This document shows, one piece after another, positions 18,577 through 26,462 of a stretch of DNA of 64,000 nucleotides. Origin of the DNA: JADJLQ01 sp044227925 (GTDB lineage: Bacteria > Bacteroidota > Bacteroidia > Chitinophagales > Saprospiraceae); the NCBI GenBank assembly GCA_044227925.1, contig JBGAVW010000021.1:5546-69545 (forward strand). Reading direction: 5' to 3'. The translations under genes and the position numbers were made by a program. Below the pieces are notes generated by a model, which saw only the letters and a list, made by a program, of their open reading frames with translations, was not told the DNA's origin and did not search any database. Within the stretch, counting starts at the first letter, position 1. Each line of letters opens with the position of its first letter.

Positions 18577-18750
18577 TGTGAGGTGATGAAATTGGCAGAC
18601 ATGCCCTCTTGTCTCGGGGGTGGAGATCGACGATAAACTGAGTATAAAGCCTGTCCCTGTTTTACAAGAACATTGGACAGACTGGGGTTGACCACCAGGC
18701 TATGTGCGAAAGCTAAGTTCTCCGTGGAGGTTCGAGCCCTTCCCTTACAG
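18577..18750 (+). ncRNA. tRNA-like RNA with giant variable arm
   Basis: The ends fold as a tRNA. Acceptor stem TGTGAGG (18577-18583) pairs with CCTTACA (18743-18749), discriminator G18750. U8 and G9 are followed by a 3-bp D stem ATG/CAT with an 11-base loop differing at one base from the usual bacterial tRNA-Leu D-loop. Anticodon stem CCCTC/GGGGG (18604-18608/18616-18620) has loop TTGTCTC, giving formal anticodon GUC. T arm is GGAGG-TTCGAGC-CCTTC (18726-18742). The region 18621-18725, about 105 bases, replaces the normal variable arm. It begins as a proper arm, GGAGA (18622-18626) with TCTCC (18719-18723). Inside are CTGTCC/GGACAG (18651-18656/18675-18680) extended by TGTT/AACA with a 7-base loop, a CTGGGG hairpin with loop TTGA, and a GC-GAAA-GC hairpin. 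AGCCTG/CAGGCT (18648-18653/18696-18701) is a competing helix. No CCA is encoded. Its function is unknown. Confidence 0.65.
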
Positions 18751-18759
18751 CAAATACGA

Positions 18760-18796
18760 AGCCTTTCAATGTGGTTGTTGAAGGGCTTTTGTATTT
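18760..18796 (+). terminator. Rho-independent terminator of the tRNA-like RNA
   Basis: AGCCTTTCAA (18760-18769) pairs over ten base pairs (one G-T) with TTGAAGGGCT (18778-18787) around an 8-base loop and is followed by a T-rich tail. It starts ten bases after the discriminator position of the tRNA-like RNA and ends well before the rhaT-like start, so the RNA is its own transcription unit of about 255 nt. Confidence 0.8.
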
Positions 18797-18837
18797 ATAT
18801 CTTTTAATTATCTTGAGCCACCTTAAATGCTGAAGTC

Positions 18838-19893
18838 ATGCAAATACTATTAGGAATCTTATTCCATTTTATCGGTGGCTTTGCCTCCGGCAGTTTTTAC
18901 ATGCCCTTTAAAAATGTAAAGAAGTGGAACTGGGAAAGTTTTTGGATCATAGGAGGATTATTTTCCTGGTTTATAGTACCACCTGTGGCCGCTGCACTTA
19001 CATTAAAGGATTATCCAACTATAATATCCCAGGCAGGCGATAGCACTATTTTTTATACCATGTTATTTGGTATTCTGTGGGGGTTTGGAGGACTTACTTA
19101 TGGCCTCGGGGTGAGATATCTTGGCATGTCTTTGGGTAATTCCGTGGTATTGGGATTTTGTTCCGCTTTTGGTTCTTTGTTACCTGCGGTTTATTATTCT
19201 TTTGTTCCTACAGAGGGTAAGACTTCATTTGGTGATTTGATTGGTACCAATTGGGGTAGAATCGTTTTGTTAGGAGTATTGGTTTGCCTGGTGGGCATCT
19301 ATATCTGTGGCAAAGCCGGCATGATGAAGGAAAATGAATTATCAGATGCTGAAAAGAAAAAATCAGTTGCTGAATTTAGTTTGACCAAAGGTTTATTGGT
19401 TGCCATATTTTCAGGGATTATGAGTGCTAGTTTTAATTTTGGAATAGAAGCGGGTAAACCTATGGCGGAGGCAGCTGTAGCAAATGGCTCCAACCCTTTG
19501 TTTCAAAACAACGTGACTTATGTAGTATTGTTGTGGGGAGGATTACTCACTAATTTTATCTGGTGTGTGATTTTAAACTTCAGAAATAAATCATTTTCTA
19601 ATTATACAGATTCTTCAGCCCCCTTATCTAAAAATTACATGTGGTCAGCACTCGCAGGCACCACCTGGTTTCTGCAATTTTTCTTTTATGGAATGGGCGA
19701 GAGCAAATTAGGAAATGGAGCAAGCTCCTGGATTTTGCACATGGCATTTATTATTCTGGTGGCCAACTTTTGGGGTATGACTTTAAAAGAATGGTCAGGT
19801 GTGTCACCCAAAGTAAAACGGACTATTGCAATTGGTATTGCAACCATATTATTTTCTGTAATTTTGGTGGGATACGGTAATGCGTTAAAGTAG
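18838..19893 (+). CDS. L-rhamnose/proton symporter, RhaT family
   Basis: A 351-residue integral membrane protein with about ten hydrophobic segments. The N-terminus GILFHFIGGFASGSFYMPFKNV and the later TYGLGVRYLGMSLGNSV are characteristic of the RhaT family within the drug/metabolite transporter superfamily. RhaT imports L-rhamnose with a proton. No rhamnose catabolic genes (RhaABD) lie in the window, so the sugar may differ. The next gene is a GH113-like hydrolase in the same direction, consistent with use of plant cell-wall sugars. Confidence 0.85.
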   Translation: MQILLGILFHFIGGFASGSFYMPFKNVKKWNWESFWIIGGLFSWFIVPPVAAALTLKDYPTIISQAGDSTIFYTMLFGILWGFGGLTYGLGVRYLGMSLGNSVVLGFCSAFGSLLPAVYYSFVPTEGKTSFGDLIGTNWGRIVLLGVLVCLVGIYICGKAGMMKENELSDAEKKKSVAEFSLTKGLLVAIFSGIMSASFNFGIEAGKPMAEAAVANGSNPLFQNNVTYVVLLWGGLLTNFIWCVILNFRNKSFSNYTDSSAPLSKNYMWSALAGTTWFLQFFFYGMGESKLGNGASSWILHMAFIILVANFWGMTLKEWSGVSPKVKRTIAIGIATILFSVILVGYGNALK

Positions 19894-19934
19894 TTTTTAA
19901 TTTTTCATGAGGCCTACTATTTTTGATTTAATAA

Positions 19935-20960
19935 ATGCATAAGGCAGTTTTCATATTCATATGGTTCCTTGTTTTACTGGGTGATATAATAGCTCAGGGA
20001 GATACAAAAACACCATTGATAAAAGGCTTGTCGTTTGTAGCGCCTCATAAGCCATTTGAAACTGACCCGTTTACATCGATTAAAAGGGTAAATGCGGATT
20101 GGATTGCCGTGATACCGTATGCATTTACCAAAACCAATGAACCCCTCGTGCACTACGATCATCAAAATAAAGACCACAGGTGGTGGGGAGAAGGAAGACA
20201 AGGAGTAGAAGAAACCATAAAGCAGGCACAACAAAATGGATTAAAAATAATGCTTAAGCCACAAGTATGGTGTGGTCGCGGATGGATCGGGAGTCTTGAT
20301 TTCGAGAAGAAAACTGATTGGGAGAAATGGGAAAAAAGCTACGAAGACTACATACTACCGTTTGCTGAATTGGCAGAAGAAAAATGCATTGATATATTAT
20401 GCATTGGTACAGAAATAAAACAAAGCGCTATAAAAAGACCAGTATTCTGGAATCACCTTATACACAAAATCAGGTCACGATACTCCGGGCTGATCACCTA
20501 TGCAGCCAATTGGGATGAATACAATCAAATCAAATTTTGGTCAAAGCTCGACTATGTAGGGATTGATGCTTATTTTCCATTATCAGATAAAGCTACCCCA
20601 CAGATGACCGATTTGATGGAGCCTTTGGAGCAAGTGTTGTCCACAATTGAAAAATTTTCAAAACAACACAAAAAAAAGATTTTGTTTACCGAATATGGGT
20701 ATTTATCCGTAGATGGCTGTGCAGGCAAAACATGGGAATTGGAATCCAATCTGCACTCACTTAATTATAATCCAACAGCTCAAGCTAATGCCATTCAGAC
20801 ATTGTTGGAATGCTGTTCGAAAAAAAATTTTTGGGCCGGCGGATTTATTTGGAAATGGTATCCGGAGACTCATTCCATCAGGCGAGGTCTTGAAAAGGAT
20901 CATACACCTCAAGGTAAATTAGCAGAAAATGTTTTGAAAATATGCTACGGTAAAATGTGA
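19935..20960 (+). CDS. Secreted GH113-like glycoside hydrolase
   Basis: A 341-residue protein with a signal peptide (cleavage near IIAQG). The TIM-barrel sequence matches GH113/'glycoside hydrolase TIM-barrel-like' proteins. The putative acid/base is Glu160 in LCIGTEIKQS and the putative nucleophile is Glu253 in ILFTEYGY. Known GH113 members are endo-beta-mannanases; Bacteroidetes relatives are mostly uncharacterised. It lies about 40 bases after the RhaT-like transporter and ends at a strong terminator, so the pair may form a small sugar-use unit. Confidence 0.82.
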   Translation: MHKAVFIFIWFLVLLGDIIAQGDTKTPLIKGLSFVAPHKPFETDPFTSIKRVNADWIAVIPYAFTKTNEPLVHYDHQNKDHRWWGEGRQGVEETIKQAQQNGLKIMLKPQVWCGRGWIGSLDFEKKTDWEKWEKSYEDYILPFAELAEEKCIDILCIGTEIKQSAIKRPVFWNHLIHKIRSRYSGLITYAANWDEYNQIKFWSKLDYVGIDAYFPLSDKATPQMTDLMEPLEQVLSTIEKFSKQHKKKILFTEYGYLSVDGCAGKTWELESNLHSLNYNPTAQANAIQTLLECCSKKNFWAGGFIWKWYPETHSIRRGLEKDHTPQGKLAENVLKICYGKM

Positions 20961-21049
20961 AAATGGAAAGAATCATTCGTGAAGTGGGACATCCGGGTAA
21001 TTTAATACAAGGGAGAATTATGACCGGCACGACAAAATAGGTATTAAAA

Positions 21050-21090
21050 AAGAAAGCCCCTGAATTTTGATTCAGGAGCTTTCTTTTTTT
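21050..21090. terminator. Bidirectional terminator
   Basis: A long hairpin, AGAAAGCCCCTGAAT-TTTG-ATTCAGGAGCTTTCT, with one mismatch is flanked by A-rich sequence on the left and T8 on the right. It separates the GH113-like gene from the convergent lipoprotein gene and can serve both. Confidence 0.85.
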
Positions 21091-21111
21091 TACTTTAATT
21101 TTTTGAGTGAA

Positions 21112-21924
21112 TCAGAATCTGGGGCGTAGTACAATTACAAATGTATCTCCATTCTCTTTTGTCCCTTTTGCAAGCCGATCACAAATTCCGTTGCCATAAT
21201 CTACTATAGCTTTATGCCCATTGCGGGTTACCTCCTCTTTGCCGTTAACTATAAATGGGCAATCGCCTTTTAGGATCAATGGTTCTTTGATTACGGCTGA
21301 AAATTTAATTTCGCCAGCTACTGTACCGGAACTTTCACCTTCGATTTTCCATATATCGTCCGATTTATCTTTGGTATCGCCGCCTTTTACCTGAATCCTG
21401 GCGTGTATTGATTGAATTTCGAGGCTCCCTTTTGGTCCGGTGATGGTCATCCCATTGGTTTTTCTAACAAATTTTTTATCATTTTCTCCGGATTCGTTGG
21501 AAAGCGTGATTGTACCGTTCTTAAGTTTTACACTGTCTAAACCAAAATTGATAAATGTCGTTTTTCTTGTTGCACCAGGATTATGCATAGAATCGGATTG
21601 TTCTATTACAATTTTTCCTGAATGGTATCTTCCTTTCTTATCTGTGCATCCGGCTCCATAGTCAACAGTAACTACATTGGGAAAACTACCCTTAGGGCCA
21701 ATGCTAGTGATGGTGGGACAACCGGTACTTTCTCTTTCTTCCAATAATTCATCTTGCAAATTTTCAAGGGTGTTCAATACATCTTGTGCATCTACATTGC
21801 TGACCGTAGGTGATTCCATATTGTATTCATTTATAGATACTTCGTCAGTGCCTGTTGATTTTTCACAACTCACTACTAAAAATAAGGACAAGCCGATAAG
21901 GCCCATTAAAAAAATGTTTTTCAT
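21112..21924 (-). CDS. Lipoprotein of unknown function
   Basis: A 270-residue protein with a lipoprotein signal (LVVSC, Cys20). The mature part has an acidic helical stretch (residues 45-66, VLNTLENLQDELLEE) and then repeated beta strands with DYGAGC and DYGNGIC near the two ends, suggesting two related halves linked by cysteines. Similar lipoproteins are widespread in Bacteroidetes without assigned role. It stands alone, between a terminator and a divergent GMC oxidoreductase. Confidence 0.65.
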   Translation of the reverse strand: MKNIFLMGLIGLSLFLVVSCEKSTGTDEVSINEYNMESPTVSNVDAQDVLNTLENLQDELLEERESTGCPTITSIGPKGSFPNVVTVDYGAGCTDKKGRYHSGKIVIEQSDSMHNPGATRKTTFINFGLDSVKLKNGTITLSNESGENDKKFVRKTNGMTITGPKGSLEIQSIHARIQVKGGDTKDKSDDIWKIEGESSGTVAGEIKFSAVIKEPLILKGDCPFIVNGKEEVTRNGHKAIVDYGNGICDRLAKGTKENGDTFVIVLRPRF

Positions 21925-22123
21925 GGTTATATAAAGTTTTAAAAGTTACAGATTGATTTCTGACCTGGCCTGAACCAGGATCAGCAAGAAGTATTTTTCA
22001 ATAATTAAATACGAAGAATAGACTATGCCGGTAAGAAATGGTTTAACGGCACGTAGAATTTTTTTTAAAAAATATCATTTCATCTATAGTTATACACTCA
22101 TGGCCATTATCTAACTTTAAATT

Positions 22124-23839
22124 ATGTTTCAGATAAAATCTATTCCTTCGGATCATCGTTTTGACGCCATTGTAATTGGAAGCGGCATGACCGGTGGTTG
22201 GGCTGCCAAAGAATTTTGCGATGCCGGATTGAAAACGTTGGTAATCGAAAGAGGAAAAAATGTAAAACATGGCGATTATCCTACCGCGACCAAGAACCCA
22301 TGGGATTTTGCACACCGGGGCAGAATGCCCAGAGTGGATAGAGAAGTAAATCCCATTGTATCCAAATGCTATGCTTATGGGGAAGCCACTGATCATTTTT
22401 TTGTAAAAGACGAGGAACATCCATACATTCAAGGAAAGCCTTTTGACTGGATCAGAGGATACCAGGTGGGTGGAAAATCATTATTGTGGGCCAGGCAAAC
22501 ACAGCGATGGTCTGATTATGAATTCAAATCCCCTGCCAGAGATGGTTATGCCACCGATTGGCCAATACGCTATAAAGATCTCGAACCCTGGTATAGTTAC
22601 GTGGAGAAATTTATAGGAATTTGTGGTGATCGGGATGGGATTGATAATTTACCGGATTGTGAAGTACTACCTGGATTTGAACTCAATTGTGTAGAAAAAG
22701 ATATACAAGCAGCATTGCATAAAAAATATAACATGCAGCGCAGGGTGATCATAGGCAGATGTGCGCACCTTACAGAGCCTCAGCAAATTCACTTAGACCA
22801 GGGCCGGGGCCGATGTCAGCGAAGGACTTTATGTGAAAGAGGATGCCCTTACGGTGGATATTATAGTTCAGTATCGTCTACACTACCTTGGGCTGCCAGG
22901 ACCGGAAATCTTACTTTGCTAACTGATCATGTAGTGCATTCCATACTATATGATGATAAAACCAATAAAGCTATTGGGGTAAAAGTAATAGATCAAATTA
23001 CAAAAGAAGAATCGGAATATGCTGGTAAAGTGATTTTTCTAAATGCAGCCACACTCAATTCGAACCTGGTACTATTAAATTCAAAATCAAACCGCTTTCC
23101 AAATGGATTGGGAAATGATCACGATATACTGGGTAGATATATTGCATTCCACAATTACAGAGGCAATGTAGAGGCTACTGTGGATGGTTACCTGGATAAA
23201 TATCACTACGGCAGAAGACCTACCCAGGCATTCATGCCTTCTTTTAAAAATGTTAAGAAAAAGGATGCACCATTTCTTGGCGGATATATGAGTTATTTTA
23301 TTGCCTATCGGTCAGGATGGGGAAAAGACTATAGTCATGCCGGGATTGGTGAAGAACTCAAAGAAAAAATAAAAGATCCCGGGCCATGGGCTGTTTCATT
23401 TGGTATGCAGGGAGAAACCATTCCATTGCATGAAAATCGAATCACATTAGATGAAAACAAGCGGGATCAGTGGACAGTACCTTTGCTTAAAATCAATGTC
23501 GGTTACGCAGATAATGATATTAAAATGAAAGATGATTTTATGCAAGAAGCTGCAGAGATGTTGGATGCTGCCGGATGCAAAAACATTAAAACCTGGGATA
23601 ATACCAATTGGAATCCGGGACTGGATATACATGAAATGGGCGGAGTACGCATGGGTGTTGACCCGAAAACCTCTATGTTAAATAAATGGAATCAATTGCA
23701 CACATGTAAAAACGTGTTTGTCACGGATGGAGCTTGCATGACTTCTGTAGGCAACCAAAATCCTTCACTTACTTTCATGGCTCTTACTGCCAGAGCAGCT
23801 AATCATGCCATAGAAGAAATAAAAAAAGGCAATCTGTAA
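22124..23839 (+). CDS. GMC-family FAD-dependent oxidoreductase
   Basis: A 571-residue flavoprotein. The FAD-binding motif VIGSGMTGGWAAKEF lies near residue 17. A four-cysteine region around GRGRCQRRTLCERGCPYGG and the C-terminal GMC signature with the catalytic His/Asn in SVGNQNPSLT follow. The group with this cysteine motif includes the large subunits of membrane gluconate/sorbitol/sugar dehydrogenases and sugar 3-dehydrogenases of Bacteroidetes. There is no clear signal peptide. It overlaps the next gene by one base (TAATG), so it probably oxidises a hydroxyl in the same pathway. Confidence 0.85.
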   Translation: MFQIKSIPSDHRFDAIVIGSGMTGGWAAKEFCDAGLKTLVIERGKNVKHGDYPTATKNPWDFAHRGRMPRVDREVNPIVSKCYAYGEATDHFFVKDEEHPYIQGKPFDWIRGYQVGGKSLLWARQTQRWSDYEFKSPARDGYATDWPIRYKDLEPWYSYVEKFIGICGDRDGIDNLPDCEVLPGFELNCVEKDIQAALHKKYNMQRRVIIGRCAHLTEPQQIHLDQGRGRCQRRTLCERGCPYGGYYSSVSSTLPWAARTGNLTLLTDHVVHSILYDDKTNKAIGVKVIDQITKEESEYAGKVIFLNAATLNSNLVLLNSKSNRFPNGLGNDHDILGRYIAFHNYRGNVEATVDGYLDKYHYGRRPTQAFMPSFKNVKKKDAPFLGGYMSYFIAYRSGWGKDYSHAGIGEELKEKIKDPGPWAVSFGMQGETIPLHENRITLDENKRDQWTVPLLKINVGYADNDIKMKDDFMQEAAEMLDAAGCKNIKTWDNTNWNPGLDIHEMGGVRMGVDPKTSMLNKWNQLHTCKNVFVTDGACMTSVGNQNPSLTFMALTARAANHAIEEIKKGNL

Positions 23840-24840
23840 TGCAACAAAAACAAAATGAATTAAATACAGGCAACATTACCATAGGAGTGGTGGGGCTGGG
23901 ATTGATGGGTTGTAGTATATGTGCCTGCTTTTTGATTGCAGGGCACAAGGTTGTGGCTATAGCCCCAATACCATCTGATATGAATACTGCACTGGATCGG
24001 ATTAAAAATCACTTAACCAAAGCGTATATAAAAGAAATGATTCCTTATCCGGCTGATTATTATCTGGTGGATATTATTATTTCAGAGGAATATTCTTTGC
24101 TCAGCCCTTGTGAGATAGTTTTGGAATGTACGCTTGAAAATATAGAAATCAAAAAAGCGGTATATGAAAAAATAGTGCCGGTGGTTAATAATCAATGTAT
24201 AATTTGCTCCAATACTTCAGCTATACCGATTACTTTATTACAATCCATGGTATCCAATCCGGAAAGATTTGTAGGGTTGCATTGGGCAGAACCATCGCAT
24301 ACTACACGATTTCTGGAAATAATATGTGGAAATGACACCGACATTTCAAAAGCAGAGTGGCTGTATACATTATCTCATTCCTGGGGCAAAGAACCCACCT
24401 TGGTACGCAAAGACATCAGAGGCTTTATAGCCAATAGATTAATGTATGCTATGTATCGGGAAGCATTTTATCTTGTAGAAAATGGATATGCCACCGTAGA
24501 AGATGTGGATAGGGCATGCAGAAATAATACTGGCTATTTTATGACGCTGATGGGTGTATTCAGATGGATGGACATGACCGGTGTACCAGCCTACCATACC
24601 GTGATGAAGGATTTGAATCCTACATTAAGTAACCAGAGTTCTATCCCCAGCCTAATAGACAACATCGTGCAGCGTGGAGGAAAAGGTATATTAAATGGCG
24701 ATGGTTTTTATCAATATACGCCGGAAGAAATAAAATTGTGGGAAGAGACTTTCTCTGAATTTACATATGAAATTCGAAACCTGGCGTTGAAGTATCCGGC
24801 AGATGTGGTGGAGAAGAAGAGAAATAATGGGAGTACCTGA
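23839..24840 (+). CDS. 3-hydroxyacyl-CoA dehydrogenase family protein
   Basis: A 333-residue two-domain protein. The Rossmann motif GVVGLGLMGCSICACFL begins near residue 17. The SNTSAIPI and HWAEPSH motifs hold the candidate catalytic Ser and His, and FIANRL starts the helical dimerisation domain. Family members oxidise 3-hydroxyacyl-CoA, L-carnitine or L-gulonate. The HWAEP sequence departs from the HFFNP of true 3-hydroxybutyryl-CoA dehydrogenases, so a non-CoA hydroxyacid substrate is possible. It is coupled by a one-base overlap to the GMC oxidoreductase and followed by an organic-acid transporter. Confidence 0.85.
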   Translation: MQQKQNELNTGNITIGVVGLGLMGCSICACFLIAGHKVVAIAPIPSDMNTALDRIKNHLTKAYIKEMIPYPADYYLVDIIISEEYSLLSPCEIVLECTLENIEIKKAVYEKIVPVVNNQCIICSNTSAIPITLLQSMVSNPERFVGLHWAEPSHTTRFLEIICGNDTDISKAEWLYTLSHSWGKEPTLVRKDIRGFIANRLMYAMYREAFYLVENGYATVEDVDRACRNNTGYFMTLMGVFRWMDMTGVPAYHTVMKDLNPTLSNQSSIPSLIDNIVQRGGKGILNGDGFYQYTPEEIKLWEETFSEFTYEIRNLALKYPADVVEKKRNNGST

Positions 24841-25048
24841 CGATCTCTGAAAGTCAATAGTGAATCCAGGATACAGGTGACATGAATTTTTCAAAAAAAG
24901 ACAAATGAATACAGAGCTAAGAGGTATACTATAATTGGGAGACGACCGGGCTAAAGAGGATGATTTTCTAAAAGCATGAATTCTTTAGAGACCATAATGA
25001 GGATAAGCTCTAAATTCCATACATTTATTATCTTACGAGCCTTAATAT

Positions 25049-26341
25049 ATGAATTTAAAAGACCTGATTGACCATCGTCCCATGACTGCATTGCAGTATT
25101 CAGTAGTGGTAGTATGTTTTCTGATGAATATGCTGGATGGTATGGATGTATTGATCATGTCCTATACTGCTCCGGCTATAGCAAAAGCTTGGGGTACAGG
25201 ACCTGAAGCCTTAGGTGCAGTGTTTAGCGCCGGTTTATTTGGGATGACCATTGGTACATTATTTATATCACCATTTGCTGACAGGATTGGCCGAAAAAAT
25301 ATGATGCTCATCAGCGCGATAATCATGGGAGTATGTATCTATGCTACATCTTTTTCTACATCCGTAAATCATCTACTTATTTTCAGGTTTGTAAGCGGGT
25401 TGGGTATTGGATCTATGCTTGCCACTACAGCTGCATTGATAGCAGAATATACTCCAAATAAAACAAAAGATTTTTGGGTAAGTGCAGCTATAGCAGGATA
25501 TCCAACTGGCGCCGTGGTTTCCGGATTGATTGCTGCCAAGGTGATACCTGTGGAAGGTTGGGCCCAGATGTTTAAATATGCCGGCTACGCTTCCATTATG
25601 GCGGTACCGGTGATATTATTTTTTTTGTACGAATCCATTGACTATTATTTCAAAGCACAACCCCAAAATGCTATAGCTCAAATAAATAAAATCCTTTCTA
25701 AAATGGGGATTGAAAGTATTTCAGAGCTACCTGCAAAGACAGCAAAACAAGCTGCTATACCATTGGATAAATTGCTTACCTCTGACTATAAGCGAGATAC
25801 GATCCAATTGTGGGCGGCCCTTTTTATGGCGTTTGCCACTCTGTATTTTCTTACCAGTTGGATACCAAAGCTTGCCTCTAATGCAGGGCTCCCATTGCAC
25901 CTTGCTATTTATGCCGGTACCGTATTTAATGTTGGTGCTTTTTTTGGAATAATGAGTCAGGGGTATTTTTCTACAAAATTTGGACTCAAAAAAACATTGG
26001 GATACATTTTTATATTTACCACTCTATTGATGTGTTCTTTTAGTTTTTTTGCAGGTTCCGGGTTATTATTACTGATATTCGGATTATTGGGTTTTGGCAT
26101 ACAAGGAGGTTTTGTTGGTTTGTATGCTGTAGCGGCAAGAATGTATCCAACTTCATTCAGAGCCACAGGAGTGGGTTGGGCTATGGGGGCAGGAAGGCTA
26201 GGGGGGATAGTTGGTCCGGCATTAGGAGGAATACTAATTGGGGCAGGATTATCGATGACAGCTAATTTTTTGGTATTTGCAGTACCGGCTTTATTTGCTG
26301 GTTTGATCACATTTAGACTGGGATCTAAGGAAGTGAGTTGA
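25049..26341 (+). CDS. MFS transporter, aromatic acid:H+ symporter (AAHS) type
   Basis: A 430-residue protein with 12 predicted membrane segments. The first-helix motif NMLDGMDVLIMSYTAP holds the acidic DGMD pair typical of AAHS transporters (PcaK, BenK, MhpT). The loop 2-3 motif is DRIGRKN and the mid-protein loop falls after helix 6. It is a paralogue of the transporter at 53-54.5 kb (NMNDGMDVLLVSFTAS). It lies downstream of the GMC oxidoreductase/dehydrogenase pair and probably imports the acid they process. The 208 bases upstream (24841-25048) contain no gene I recognise. Confidence 0.88.
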   Translation: MNLKDLIDHRPMTALQYSVVVVCFLMNMLDGMDVLIMSYTAPAIAKAWGTGPEALGAVFSAGLFGMTIGTLFISPFADRIGRKNMMLISAIIMGVCIYATSFSTSVNHLLIFRFVSGLGIGSMLATTAALIAEYTPNKTKDFWVSAAIAGYPTGAVVSGLIAAKVIPVEGWAQMFKYAGYASIMAVPVILFFLYESIDYYFKAQPQNAIAQINKILSKMGIESISELPAKTAKQAAIPLDKLLTSDYKRDTIQLWAALFMAFATLYFLTSWIPKLASNAGLPLHLAIYAGTVFNVGAFFGIMSQGYFSTKFGLKKTLGYIFIFTTLLMCSFSFFAGSGLLLLIFGLLGFGIQGGFVGLYAVAARMYPTSFRATGVGWAMGAGRLGGIVGPALGGILIGAGLSMTANFLVFAVPALFAGLITFRLGSKEVS

Positions 26342-26462
26342 AAATATATTGAAACGCAGCAATGCAAATTGATTTGAAGGTTATGCAAATCACCATTCGG
26401 ATAAATTATAGAATAGTCCCGTATTTATTCTTCCCCATGATGTTTTTTCTGTGATCGAATAT

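Noticed and set aside
18577..18750. tRNA gene interrupted by a group I intron or another self-splicing intron
   Set aside because: The extra sequence is only about 105 nt, far below a group I core, and it sits in the variable arm rather than the anticodon loop. The P/Q/R/S core elements are not seen. A partial hammerhead-like CTGA plus GCGAAA was checked and fails at invariant positions.
18577..18796. tmRNA or 4.5S/6S RNA
   Set aside because: There is no tag reading frame, the length is too small for tmRNA, the D arm and anticodon arm are complete, and no SRP-type or 6S-type conserved motif is present.
19918..19925. TATTTTTG as a -7 element for the GH113-like gene
   Set aside because: It matches the consensus but would place the transcript start almost on the ATG; more likely chance in AT-rich DNA.
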